In this document: positions 27,260 through 41,700 of the stretch, in pieces
Layout: the number at the start of each line of letters is the position of its first letter
Numbering within the stretch: the first letter of the stretch is position 1
Assembly: GCF_910592395.1 (NCBI RefSeq)
Contig: NC_088310.1
Span: 2,239,501-2,303,500, forward strand
Length of the DNA stretch: 64,000 nucleotides
Reading direction: 5' to 3'
Origin: Lineus longissimus
Lineage: Eukaryota; Nemertea; Pilidiophora; Heteronemertea; Lineidae
Notes under the pieces: generated by a model
What the model was told of the DNA's origin: nothing
Database searches by the model: none
The model's input: the letters and a program-made list of their open reading frames with translations, nothing else
Translations under genes and position numbers: made by a program

Positions 27260-29773
27260 ATGAAGAAATCTAAAGCTGGCAAGAAGGCTGCTCCTGCACC
27301 TGGTCCAAGTCGTAAGGCGATCACATTTCCATTGAACCAAGCGCAGCAAAACTTGGGCCCGTATGAGCATGCCCTTCCACCAGTGCCGGCAAGGGTTCCA
27401 GCAGCAGTGAGAGGAGAGCAGCCAAACAATGACCAGGGTCCAAGTCCAGAGAACACACTGATGGAATTGAAAGATTTTGAAATGGGTAAAAACATTTAGA
27501 TTACATAATTATCTAGTATTTTCATAGATTATCAGATCACGATCGATTAAGCCTGAAATCATTTGACACAGAAAGCAATGAAATACATTGTAGTATTACA
27601 GAGCCTTGAAAACTAAGTTATTTTCACTAGTCTTGGCAATATTTTGTCTTCCGGGTTTCATACTGTTTGTGGCATTCATTAGCCAGGACTAAATTCGATT
27701 GAGAAAAAAACAACATATACCAATGTACTGATATGCTTTTTCATATTTCTTCAGCCAAGAACACTGTGGACAATCAGAAAGACCGATTGAGCATCCTAGA
27801 AGAAGACAGTACAGCAATGAATGTGGTGGAGAAACCTAGTGGTGTGAGCTCAATGACCTTTAAAAAAACATTGCTAAAACCAAGTAAGTTTAGACTAGAA
27901 CACATCTTTTGGTGGAGAAGGTATTTTAACACGGCTTTGTGTCATCTAGATCTTAGGGAAGTGCAGTGAATGAACTGTAAAAATGATCAAATGATTAATA
28001 TTTCTCTTCCAGTGATGCGAAAAACAACTGTAAGAAATACACCTCAGAGGCTGATGGATGCTCCGCTTGAACCAGGTAATGTCTTTCATCGAATGTTTGT
28101 CTGTTACTGTTGTCCAGCTGTTATGGACTGCCACGTGAAGGACATTTAGATTGTCCCAAAAATCAAATTTTTTGACCGCCCTCTTCACTTGTCAAAACCA
28201 TGTCCCATAGCACGGGTATTTCATGACGTTGGAGCTGCCTGATGTAGGAGTCATCAATAGAGAAGCAATGCGTCACAACCAATGTAATGTTGCTGTTACA
28301 TGGACAGTAGATCGCAATGTTCGATCGTGGAACAGTCACTTGAATAAAAACCATCAGAATTTTCCCATCGTAGTCCCACTGATGAGCCTATGCGATGCAA
28401 AACTAATTAAAAGTTTGATTGAACTTACTAGCTCGTTGATCCATTTCTGTCAATTTTTCAGTTCAGTTAAACTTCAATAACTTGTTTGGGAAGTTTAACG
28501 TAAAAGACTATTATCCTGTTCACCAGATTACAGTGAGTATCAATTACCGTCGCACACTCGGGGCAATTGCTGTGGTCAATGTAAACCCCTACTCAAAGAT
28601 CACCACTTATTAAGGGTGAATTATTGTAGAATATAGAGTCAATAGTTTTTGTTCCACCCGTCTAATCCCTGTCAATTACAGAAATGAGTTGTGTCAAATA
28701 CTCTCATCCATTTTAGTAAAGAGATACAGTATAACCTCTCTATTAAGGACACCCTCGGGACTGACAAGTGCTGTCCTTAATAGAGAGGTGTCCTGATAAG
28801 AGAGGTCAAATTGAATGAAAACAACCAATTTAGGACCAAAACTAGTGTCCTCCAATAGAGAGGTTGTCCTTAATAGAGAGGTGTCCGCTAAGGGTGGTTC
28901 CACTGTACTTACAGTCAGTGTAAAGAAGCCGCTGTGGCTTAATGATACATTGTTCATTAATTTGTACCATGTTGATATCGTCAAAGTTCTCTTCATAAAG
29001 GTTCCTTTTCTTATTCTTACCAGAGCATCTTGAAAGTCGACTCTACACGTTACATCAAGAGCCTATATCTTGATGGGATTGATCAGCTGACCGATTTATT
29101 CTTTCGCTGCCTCCTTAACGAATCTGAAAGCACGGACTACAGCCCTGTGATCACTGACGTCTCTCTGCAGGGATGCACCGGCATCACAGACAAGGGTATT
29201 GATTGGATGGCAAAAGCACTGGGCAAGACACTTCATTCGGTGAGTTTTTCGCAGCCATGGTGCTGTTGCGGCTCGGGTCTTTGACTAGCAGTCATGGGGT
29301 CCCCGGTTATTTCCCTCTGTCGGAGTGAGACTATAGGCACGTCTCTTTGCCTAAATGCCTTACTGCATCCAATTGTACATGAGTGGGCAGCTCATATCAG
29401 TTCTTATGAAAGACTTCAGGATAGACCGGACTTCAAGTGTAAAGTCAGATGATATTCTTCACTGTTGTTATTAAATATAGACACAAAAATTTGGCAGTTT
29501 ACATTATAGCTTTTACATTCAACTCGACTCACCATTGTGTTTTAAATTTTGCTTAGATATGTCTCACCGGCTGCCGGATAACATCACAAGCCGTCGTCTA
29601 CTTATACAACAACATCAATAAAGAGAGTCAGGAGGACCAAATGATCAGGCTGGAAATTGCCGGCACCAAAGTGGATTTTGTGCCGGTGCAGAGGCATTGG
29701 TTCAAAATGGCCAAGTTCTTGACCTATGGGTGTCCACTTGTCTTGCCTGTAATAGGGGATGTCATGGAGTTAG
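27260..29773 (+). other. ROCO-TIR gene exons 1-6: N-terminal tail and Cys-type LRR
   Basis: The exons are 27260-27485, 27755-27883, 28013-28075, 28462-28532, 29024-29239 and 29557-29773 (residues 1-307). The start at 27260 follows a frame that is open but ATG-less upstream. Residues 1-130 are low-complexity, rich in Lys, Pro and Ala. Exons 5-6 carry VSLQGCTGITDKGIDWMAKA and ICLTGCRITSQAVVYL, the LxxCxxITDxG pattern of cysteine-containing leucine-rich repeats (F-box/AMN1 type). Intron 4 hosts the complete MITE copy. Confidence 0.7.
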
Positions 29774-32700
29774 GTAATTGTGAAACTTATTTCCATCGTA
29801 GGTTCAAATTGCATTCAGCTCACCTCCAAAATCATTGAGACCCTGCGGGATCATCTCAAAATTGCTTGATGCAATGAGGTCTTTTTCTATTCTCTGGCTT
29901 CATCCAAATTGTTTCTTTCATCGTTTTAAGGGGAGGGGGCGGGATTCAGAAGGAGATGAAATAATTTCATCAATGTGTAAAAAGGCCTCATGACTTTGGT
30001 CTTTCTCTTTGTTCTTCCAGTGAAGGAAGGGGCCCAGCTGCCCCTCCAGACCTACAAGGCAGTGATCATCAGGGATGACGGCGTCAAGATGAGTGTGACA
30101 GAATTTGTATTCACTCAGACATTGAATTTACAGAATGTGCAACCCTTGACCATCTGCCCTCAGTGGAAACATACCAATGGGTCATTCTATAACTTCATAG
30201 AAAGCGACGAGGTAAGACTTTATTTTCTTCTTCAACGTTTGCCCTCAATGTGAATCGCTGCTGTTTGGGGCCTAGTATGGCTGAGTTGAAAATGTTTCCT
30301 TCTTGAGGCAATTTGACTGATACAAACTGTAATAATTATCTCTCCAGGATATATCCAATCTGTTCATCAGTGAGCGAGCACTGTTTATCATTCCCTACAA
30401 TAGTGATGAAGACGTCACAACTGCTGAGGAAGCCATCGTGAGGAAAATCATTCACGTATTATCAAGAGTAAGTCGTAGCCTTTCTTAGGCCTCAGAATGG
30501 GATGTCGGCAGCCTGCGAGACAGGGTTGGCTCTCACTAGGGTCTGATGGCAGTGTCAAATGATGTAAATAACTTCTTCTGTTGAAACATGGTCCCGTACG
30601 TGAAGTCGTTTAAGCCCCCTTCGTCTCTGTTCATGTTGGACGTCTCCAAACCCAAATAAACTCCTTCAGCCTGTGAAGGTATCAATAGGTTTTCCATTTG
30701 ACGACCACCATGGGATTATATGATTGGTTTGGACTACGTGGTCTTGAGTGGTCATGAAATGTCAGGGTGAGGGTCATTGGCATACCTGTAACGTAATCCT
30801 GAATCTCATGTCAATGCTCATCCCTTCAGGTTCCACACGCTGTGGTTATTCTGCTGAGGATTGGGAAGGGAAACTTGAAGTCTAATGCTTCAGACATCCC
30901 AGACAGAGTCAAGGCAGCTTTGAAGAAAATCAGGGAAGAACTTGAGACAGAAACAAAGGAAATCTTAAAGTGAGTTAATTTGGGATATGTTTTGCCACTT
31001 TTTCCTCTTCTCAGTAGCAAGCCACCTGATGCCTGCTATGGTGGCACTGGAAAAAGTACACTGATGAACACATGTCGTCAGTTACCTGTGCCGCTGTCAA
31101 ACTATTCTGTATGTGAGATTATGCAAGACTCTATATTCTATTTCCAGCAATCTAGCTTCCCAGACATCGTTTGAAAAGCAGCAACAATCCAGCAATGCAT
31201 TTGCCATGATCGACACCATTGACAATGTTCACCTGATTCCTGTTGATCTGGATACTGCTACTAAACAGGTATGATGATCTAGTGCATGTGCACAGACCTG
31301 ATTTGTAACAGTCTTGCAGAGATATCCGATGAAATTAGTTTTGTGTGGCAGCCGGGCGGTTTCAACTGAAGGTTCAAGTATATTTTTTTCTTTATTTTTA
31401 CAGAAGTTGTGGTGTGTTTCCTTGAATTGGATGGTGATGTTTTCATTCATAGGTTTGAGATCCAACACTATTTTGCAACAACATTCTGATACACTTTATA
31501 TGATTTAAGGTACCCCTGGAGTTTGAAAAGGCGCTGGACCAATTTGAGGAGAAGATCAACAAGTTCTACCCGCAGTATGAGCAAGTAGTCAAAGCATTCT
31601 TCGACCTCGCAAACAAAGTTGACCGCAAGGTCGGCATCGAGAACGCTACTTCGATGGCCAAGGTGTTGACCAAGACCAAACTTCTCCATGGCAATGAGGA
31701 TACCTACCTGCGAGCTCTCAATCTCATGCATTTAATGGTAATGGTCCAGGCCCTCAGTATTCAAGTCAATTCCTGGACAACCTGGGTTGGGATAGCCTAC
31801 TCCATGGTACTACTGTAATACTCCCAGATCGAGAGGGGAGCTTGAATATGTATGTACCGGCCAGTAGCTAGAGGTAATAAAGTGGCTGAAACAATAGATA
31901 AAGCTCAATTGCAGAATTTCAACGAAATAATTCATATACCTCCTCTCGCCACCCAGCCAAAATGGTTGTGTCAGTCTGTGTACTTCTTGGCATATTCACA
32001 ATTTGAGATTTTGTCCTAAAGACTGTTTCTACCTTGCTTTCAAAGATGATGCTCAACGCTTTTTCCTGAATGATTGCAGGGCAAGATCCTCTACTTCCCC
32101 GACCAAGGAACAGACGGCAAGCTGGTGACGGATCTGCAGTGGTTTGGCAAAGTCCTCAATGTCATCTTGACCAAACCTCAGGAGACAGCCAAAGGACGCT
32201 TGATGTGTGTCACACCGCAGACTAGTCTCTGGTCCCCAAAGTCTCTCAAGGACGCCCTCAAGACCATGGTACAGGATGCAGATGTAAGTGTAGAGAACAA
32301 GAAAAATGGCAATTTTGGCATAGCTGATTGAAGTTACGTTCTGTTCAGACATCGTTGGACCATTGTCACATTTTAGCTAAATATTTTTGTTTCCCTGCTC
32401 TCTTGTCAAAGCAGATTTAGTACTGACTGTATGACTGCCTTTAGAAATGGACATTTGTGTTCAACCTTGTCTTTTGTATTGTTTCAGACTCTGAAAGAAG
32501 TAACTGATTTACTCGGCAAAGAAGGCATGGTCTACAGCCGTCACTTCCACTTTGTGTGTCATCACCTCCCAAAACATACTCACATGCCTTTTGTAAGTGT
32601 ATTTGTACTTTCTGAAAGATTGATCTGTTCATTCTTGTGGAATTTCCACCCTTTTCAGAATGCTGAAGTAAAATCGGGGATATTGATTGCAAACTCAGGC

Positions 32701-35700
32701 AAAATGTTTATTGAAAGAGGCCTGCATCTTTAGTTATTTGTGGTCAGAGTTTGTCTTTTTGCAGAACTGATCAGAAAGGTGTAAAATGAGACTCTGCTAC
32801 TTTTCTCCTATTCTTTGTAGGAACACTACTGGAAAAATCAAAACTCGTCAAAAGACAGCACTGCAGTCTACACCTACACGTTCTCCCATACCATACCAGC
32901 GTGCGTCCTGTTCAAGGTGTTTGAATATTGCGTCAAGTTGAGACCGCCAGCCGTTGTGTGGAGGAGGGGCATTCTCATCCAAGAGGGAGGTGTTGACTGT
33001 CTCATCAGGATGGCTCAGGATAAGAAAAGTAGGTCTCTATTCAATAGAATTGTTTTTAACTTGATAACTGAGACTTTCTCTCGCATGCTTTCGAGTTCTG
33101 CTGAATGTTTGGTCATGTGATCTTGTCTGTGGTTGTAATGGTGTAAGTTGGAGGTTGAAGTTCAAGGTAAGGCCTGCCCCCCCACGCACCCTCATTCGTG
33201 ACTCGAGAAAGCAGTTTCAGTCTGTGAGATTGTTTTGTCGGCCTCCATTTGAGAGTGGGTCTACGCCATCTGATACGACACCGGCATTGAAATGATTTAG
33301 AGATCACAACCTCAGGGGACTGGTTTTCTCCTGGATTCCTGTACAAATGGCAAGCTTACCATATACAGATCAACCCAACAGAAAGACTTTTCTCTTTCCA
33401 GGTATAGTGGTGTGCGGCAGGACCTTTCCGATACCAGACATTTCCAACAACAAACAAGCAGACGTTATCCTTGATTGCCTCTGGAGTTCAGTAAAACAAT
33501 ATAAACTCATTGTTGATTACTGTCTCTTCAAAGTCTTCAAGCTTTATGCCAAGGTAAGAATTTGTGTTTTTTATACAGTTTGCCCCCAAAAAATGCAACT
33601 GATGAACATGTCGACATAATTCAAAATCATTTAGATATCATCTCCCGATTTTGTGCTCGTTTGTCATTGAATTGACTCTTTGTAAGACTTGCACACCAAG
33701 TTTCAAGGCTGGGGCTGAATTAGACTTGCATTTTCTTTCAGGTCTCAAGGGAAGTATTCAACATCCACAGTTCAATTGATGCAACAAATCCAGTTGTTAA
33801 AGGTAAATTGTCTGTTAACTCATTCAATGCCAGGCCTAGGTTGACCTTTGCACATTCTGATCTTGTTTGATAATTCTCCAATCCGAAGGTGAGAAACCAT
33901 GTACCGATGACCTCTCTTTCTGTAAGATTAGGGATTGAGAAGATGTTAAAGGCCTATGCCTCTCTTTAAAAGTTAGGAATTTGGAACTAAAATTAGAAAA
34001 TTTCAAATTGCGTAATGATATAAATTTCCACATTGCCTTGTGTAGACAGATACATGTATTCAAATACTATAGATGCCAAGTTTCAGCAAATTTGCATGCA
34101 TGACAGACGTCATGTTTTCAAATGAATGACTTGAATACCTGTGTCATTTTCTGCTATTGTTAATGTTTCAGGGACATTCCCAAATGTTGTTCCTTATCAT
34201 CACGTCATCCACGACACTGTCGACCAACAGATCAAAGCAAGTTGCGAATGGTGTGGAATGCTGGGAGACAATATCGAGTCGTTGTGGGTGAGTTTTGAAA
34301 ATAACCCAGGTGCAGCTCCCGTAGTTTGTCATCATCACCCTACAATCTCTTTCTCAAAGAGGTTATTTTGAACATTTACCATCAAATTGAAACCAAGCTG
34401 GTCTTTGTGTTTGCTGCAATCAAAACAATGGCTTATAGTATTTTCCACTGCAAACTAGAATGTGACAAAGCCACGTCAGTAGGATCGTCACAATAGATGA
34501 ATCTGGCAAAATTTGGGAGTGAAATTTCCAAGAAATCATATATTGGCACAAAGGATCTGAGAGTATTCTTGATCATTTCTATGCATGTACAGAGGATGCA
34601 CCAGGAACTCCGACCAACATTCCACTGTCAGCACGTGAATGTCATCGATGATCAGAACCTCAACGTGTACCGACTGAATGGTGAGGCCGACATTATATCG
34701 TCTGCTTGCATGACGCCGTACGAGTTTAGCCATTTTGATGTCATCTTGATGGAGTCATGTGACTTGCTTGGCATTGGCATAAGGTAAATCGGCAGTTTAT
34801 TTTTCAATTGTACCAATCTGAATGGCCTTGTTTGTAAGACGTCTGCCTTGTCGTCGACAGTTTGAGCTCCGAGTTAATTCAGTTCCTCAAAGGAAAGATT
34901 GGACCATCTCATTTAACACCCCTCACAGTGAGGCCGTTATAATCCTCTTTGACTGACTCTCTTTCAAATTTCAGATCTTGGCACAAGAATCCCGGTTTTG
35001 AGGTCTTCATTGTTGGGTGGAAAGTGTTAATCTCGAAAAACCACGGCCCACACAAGGTTCAGTTTGCTCTACCTGCGGTGCAAAGAACACAGAAGGGGGA
35101 CACGATCAGGATTGCTCTTATGGAGGGGACAAAGGTAAGTTTAAACACACTGTGGCACATAGACTGTCGTCTGTCAATACTGTTGTTTGTATTCTACTTG
35201 ATGTTGTGTTCTTACTTTCCAGCCAGATGAGTACGTCTTGGCGGTTTTGAACAACGGCATTCTTCTCTTCGACATGAAGGTCCCAAGAGATGATTACGTT
35301 CCATTGATTAAGCACAGTCCCCAAGGCTCCTCGTCAGCGAACATGGCCGAGTGTGTTGTGGACATGTCACTTGCTCCGGTAAGTTTTGCTGAATATTTGC
35401 TTTTGAAGACCTTGCTGCATTATCTTGACATATCAACAGTATTTGTAACAAAGCAAGCAAGCTTCAACATGCTGATAATCTCACACACCCTTCTCATTAA
35501 AGTAGTTGTAAGAATGACACTCTCTTTTGTCTTTTTGTATTCAGAAGTGGCAGACGCCATATCCTACAAAGGGTATTAAGATAAAGGATCTCGATCTGAA
35601 GAAGAACGAGGAAGAGATAGTCAACAGAAAGGTGGAGCTGCTGGTGAATCTGCCTGATGGGAGCCCTGGGGTCTTCCCAGCTACGATATGTAAGTTACAG

Positions 35701-38700
35701 CATTGATCAAGTAGTTTGTGCCACTATGTCTTGCTAAAAAGTCTGTTCCTGTCATGCATTTGTGAGCAGTGCAGCCAACCAGTCACACGTCCCCTCTGGA
35801 TGGTGCCATTCAAAGTTACACTGACATCTCACACCCTTTTGATGTCCCTCCAAATTCAGATTACGGGGCTTCATATTGCTTTTTTCATTGCAGCTGGTTA
35901 GTTAAGCTGGATTATATCAATTGCTTTAAAATATAACTGCTTGTACACTCTTCTAGCCGGACTTCACGCAGATGGCAACTCCACCATGGTCGAAGTAACT
36001 GTGGACATGATGGTTAACTCGAAGCCAAAGTCAGTTGGCCTCGATAGTCTCCGGCCTGTTGGTTACACTGAAACTTGTGATAAGAATGTGATGGATGAAT
36101 GCAGGCATCTCATAAGTATGTTTACGTCTATCTCGCTCAGTTGAAAATGTACTATTATGACATTTGATTACTGGTGTGCTACAGCGTTTTAAAGCTCCAT
36201 TGTCTTATCTAGCACTTTACTAGGGCCTGGTCGAAGTAACTGATCCCCACAGCAAGTTACTACAAGATAAAATGGCAGGTGATTTTGATATTTGGTAAAA
36301 GATGGCAGACGATCCTGCTAATGCAGTCGTTTGGCAAAAACATTACAGATAATCAATGAACTTGAAAGCAAGTGACAAATGTGGTCAATTAGGCAACGAC
36401 TGACAAAGCCATTTGATTGGTTCATTTGGCTTATCCATACGTCACCTTCTATAATCCAATAACTCTCAATTCCCATTCCTTGTTTTCTTCTCTAGTCCAT
36501 TTGGATGGTAAGCATTTTTTTAAAGTTCTGCTGGTGGCGGTATTTGGCTTTCAAATCGCTCATTCAAGCATGGTTCTATGCACTCCCTTGAAGTGGAGAG
36601 AAACTGCTTAATGCTGCTTATTGCTGCTTAAGATTGCTATTGTCTTGGCGTCTGCTAGCAATGGCCCCGTGCTCAACCTGCTGTACATTCAATGCATTGT
36701 GGCAGACCTATACGTGTTACCTTATGTCGTGGCACATTGAACTGCAAAAGCGTTTAGTCATACCAAGCGGTAAACATTAATACCAAAATAGTTAATATTC
36801 AGTGCAATTGAGGCTTGTCATACACATAATAAAAGAAAGTATTAAAACCAACCTTTTACTTGTGTTTCAGCTTGGTCTGGTGCATCAGAAGATTTCAAGT
36901 GGCGAGAATACCTCAGCATGGAGAATACGGATCCCCTTCCAGCATCCTTCCTGACTTATGTAAGCTCATCGACTACTTTAACTTCACTCATAATCTGTAG
37001 AATGACTCATGAACAACTCTTATGTCCTTTTTCGACCAACTTGCATATTTTCAGGTGGCGTGCACAAAGACAAAGTAAACCTTGCCTATATCGGACTCAA
37101 TCAGACCGGCACTTTTGCCTGTTATGATATCTGCTATACACAGTGTCTGGAGTATATGCAAAGTGGACAAATATCTCAATCACATGTGAAAATGGTGTTG
37201 TCTGTTGTCAACTTGATGGTTTATTTCTTTCAGGAAAATGAAGAACATCTTGTCATTCCTACCCTCAAAGGCTTCACGACTTACCATGTGACACAATGCA
37301 GAAAGCTTAGGAACAGACCCATTGGTAAGTATAGATGATTCTGGCCTTCATGTTACCGTCATGTATGAAGCTGTGACCTGTACCCGAGTGTCCTCAGGGC
37401 CCTGGGGCAGCAGGTCTGAGATATTAGCTGCTGATGACTCAAATCATCAAAAACATAGCTCATTAATGTGCCCTAAAATTCTTCAAATCTATGATTTGTT
37501 GAATTTATCTTTCAAGAAAATTGAACGTCAATGGGCTGAGGGGTTATGCTTGCTTTGCCACACTATCTGTTATTCTTGACGATATGTACTGCACCATATT
37601 AAGACTTGGAATAATTTCTCTTCACCAGTCATGGAGACATTCCTCCGTAATGCCCTGAGCAAACTGATGAAGCATTTCGGGTGCATGGGCAATGACATTC
37701 CCATGTTCTCCCTCCTACCTGACCTAAACTACGACGACATCCTCCACCCAAACCGAGAAGTCATGCAATTCAAAAACCTAAAGTTCCATTTGATCTGCCG
37801 AGTCAAAGGTATGAAGTTTTTTAGGATGCTTTTTCAATTTTCCCTTTTTTTGTTTCTTTTGTTTAGTTTTTGAGACATTTGTGCGTCGTGCATTGAAAAA
37901 GTTGCTAAAACGTTATGTAGAGATGAGTGAGCGGATCCCAATGTATTCTCTGCTGCCAGACCTGACCCAGGATGATATTCTCTATCCCACGCGGCATATC
38001 GTCCAGTTCAACCAGCTCAAATTCCACTTCCTGTGCCCTGTAAAAGGTAAGTATTAGGTAGATGTACAGTTGAACCTTACTAGAGAACTCCTCTCTGATA
38101 ACGACACCCTCTCTATTAAGGACACTACATTGGTTCCGAATCCAAGTATATGTCATTTTCAAACGAACCAAATGACAAACGGCTCCCAAGTTGTAACACA
38201 ATGATTTTATCTTTAAGATGGTATGCATTTCATCAATGCTCAAGGTCTGCCTCTGGTGGAAAGTCGTGGAGAGGTTCTGTCTGCAATGATGTCACTGGCC
38301 ACCTTGTGCAATGTCATCCTACTCGACCAGAAGGTATGTAAAGGGAACACATCTGCAGGCTGTTCTTGCTCACAGATCTCACACTATCTCTGTTTGTGGT
38401 ATGTGAAGAACAGACCGGGAGCATTCATGGAGGAAAAGCTCGGTAAAAGTTGAATTCGCGAAAATGTTGCTTCTTTGCCATTTCATAAAATGATCTGTTG
38501 TCAGAAAAGTTATTGTTTTGTAGTCAAAAAGCAACGTTTAAGTTCCTTGATATTGGCAACCCACAGCAAAAGCGTAGACTGCAGTGATGACATTATAAAC
38601 CAACTAATTCTTTCAGGTCTTTATTCCTAATGATGTCGGCAACTTTGTCAAGACGAAAGAAGACATTCCTCCCAACTTGGTATGTAAACTAAAACACCAC

Positions 38701-41700
38701 TCAAGCAAGCGATTTTAGTCGCTGCGACAGTGTGATAGCAACATATTTTAAGTCATTATTATACACAATGTGGAGAGGTCATAATTCGTTTATCTGATAA
38801 GAGTCTTCATTCTTATACTATGAATTATCAACCTTTACCTGTGATGCATTGTATTTCTAGCTGGATGCTGGTCTGCGCCGTATCCTCTACATGGCCATTT
38901 GTACATTCTCCATGCTACACAAAGATGTCCTTGAACCAATACTCTCTGGAAGCGTTGTGATGAGGTCGCCTCAGTTCTCCAAAATGATCGTCACAGTTAT
39001 GAAAGTAAGTTTAAAATCTCAAATGAAACGGGATGATACCAGATTACAAGTAACGTTATAAGGTCAGTAATTGGCAAATCAGGCAAATTGGACATCTGTG
39101 AATTGAGATAAGTATTGCCACAGCCAATCCACTGAGGAGCGTGTCAAGGTGAGTGATTGTCAATCAAAGGGTTGTGGGTCTGATTCTGAACTGGTCGTCA
39201 GTTTTCCCATAGGTCAAGCTCAAGTGAGCATTGTGTGAGCAGCTCCTTGATACCCAAGTGCCTCTGTGGGGACCTACAGTGTATAGTTATCACCGTCGTT
39301 GTAAAGCTCATTGAGACAGACCTTAGTCAGTGAAAAGCATCATTTGCTTCAGTCTGATTGTTGGAAACAGGTTTTCGTTGCTTTACATGTATTTATGACA
39401 CATTCTTTGGTCCCCTAAATACATTTTTCTTTTTTAAGGTGACAGAAGAGATGATAACAAAGAAGGGAGACGTGACGGGACTCGGCACTCAGATGATTTT
39501 CAACAAGGACGCAGGCCAGGACAAACAGATGTGGAACTGCCCGGGACATGCCATGTCCAAAATGACCAACATGGGCATTGATTCATTTCCCATTGACATC
39601 TTCAAACCTTACCTGAACGTTGTCACAAGATTGAATGTCTCTTCCAACAACTTTGAAACATTCCCGGGAATAGTTTTTGAGAAATTCACCGGCTTGACTG
39701 ACGTTGATCTATCCCATAATAAATTAACGTCCCTACCGGCGAATATCGATAAAGCCGAGACTTTGATCAGCCTCAATGTGTCACACAATCAACTCACGAT
39801 CTTGCCCACCTCGATTAAAGATCTCAAGTCGCTGACTTACTTAAATGTGTCTTCAAACCCGTTGATGACACTACAGAAGGAAATGTATGAAGTTAGGAGT
39901 CTGTGCTTGTTGGATCTTGGCAATACTGGTCTCGTCTCATTGGGAGAAAACATCGCCAAGCTAAGCAATCTACATGTCCTTCTCCTGTCCGGGTTGGGGT
40001 TGAAGACGCTTCCAGCAAACTTCAGTGTTCTTACCAAGTTGACAAAACTCGATCTCTCAGGAATCAAATGGTTTGATGCACCAAACAGGAACAGCATCCT
40101 GACACGGACGTCATTCGATGAGTTTCTGGAGACAAATATACTGCTGAAGGCCATATTGAAAACAGTAAGTTAGTACTTCAAACTTGATTAAAGGGGTTAT
40201 CATTAATTGATTATCAACACCTTCAGCGGCATTCATTTACAGTAGCCTGATTTATTTTGTTTTCTTCCAGGAGAGGGATTCCATGTTCAGCTCATTTGAC
40301 AAGGGACACAAGGGCAACTTGGACTACGATGACATCCAAGTCATGAACACCAAACTTTTTCAGATGTTTGGTCGTTTCCAAAGTGATGATGTTAAAGGTA
40401 GGCCACTGGTTAAAACATGGTCGGGACCCTGTTGTTCAAAAGAAAATGTTGTCTTACTTGGCAGTATGAAGGTATAATTGGGATTAACTGAGGCCAAGTT
40501 AAAATCCCGGGCTACCGTAGGCCTCCTTCCAACTTTCCTACATCGAGACTCTATTTGACTCCAAAACAGATGTTATCTGTATGAGTAAAACCGACTATTA
40601 TCCTGTTCTTTTTAACAGTGAAGAATTCCAAAGCAAGTGGCCTTGGAGGCTTCCCGGAGCAGCTTCTGCAACTGACGAAACTAGAGCACTTACTCATGAG
40701 CTACCAGGGCCTGAGCAGTGTGCCGGACCGCGTGAATGCTTTCAAGACCCTCAAGTTCCTTGACGTGTCCCACAACCCAAAATTGGAGTATGTTTCAGCA
40801 GAGTTAGGTGCAGCCCCCCTGGAGGGTAAGTTGTGGAGAGGTGATACTTATCCTGAGAGAAATCAGGAGAAAATGTCTATACTGGAATCAGTTTCTAATG
40901 AGCTGCCCTCCGACTAAGGCACTTCCTACTCAACAGCTGGGTAATGTCATTCATGGTACACTTTATGTCAAAGTGATATTGATGATTTTCCCGTGATCCT
41001 TTCTAGAGCCAACCCAACGACCACCTGATCTCCCTAATGGTGATGGTTAGTGTAGAGCTCTATGTAAAGGTTGCCATTATTTATGAACCACAGCTATACG
41101 TCTTGATATCCACTTTGCAATTGTTGCAGGACTGTTCCTGAAAGGCTGCCCGAGCCTGAAGACGCCCCCGAGAGAAATAGTCAGCAAGGGCTTCAAGGTG
41201 ACACATGCCTATCTCAAGCGTCTGCAGACCGGTTCTGTCTCTTGCAAGCGCACCAAGCTCATGATGGTTGGCCTTGGGGGTGCTGGAAAAACCAGGTATG
41301 TATAGCCAGGGCTTAGACAATTTCCAGTCAGTGTCTTCTATGCCATTTAAGAATAGTAATGAATACCACACTCTGCCCTTGGTTGACTTATCAAGACCTT
41401 GGGATTGACTTGACATGACGTCCAAAACCGTCAACTTGCACTAGGGGAACCCCAGCTCGATTTTACTTTCTTTCATGAAAATTCTTTAAATTTTCTCACT
41501 TCAGTTTGGTGAAGTCATTAACAGCCAACCAGCTTCAGAAAGAGAGTCAAGGGACAGAGATGATCACAGATGGTATTGACATCACCAACTGGAAGATAAG
41601 GGAGGATGGCTCGGATGAGGAGTTGACTTTTTCTGTTTGGGACTTCGCCGGCCAGACGGTCTACTATAACACTCATCAGGTACAGTTAACCACAAAAGAT

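Noticed and set aside
36496-36508. 13-base microexon between ROCO exons 22 and 23
   Set aside because: It would shift the frame, while exon 22 joins exon 23 directly in frame.
37051-37075. Exon after TTTTCAG at 37050 in the ROCO gene
   Set aside because: Including it shifts the next exon into a stop; direct joining of 36959 to 37234 keeps the frame.
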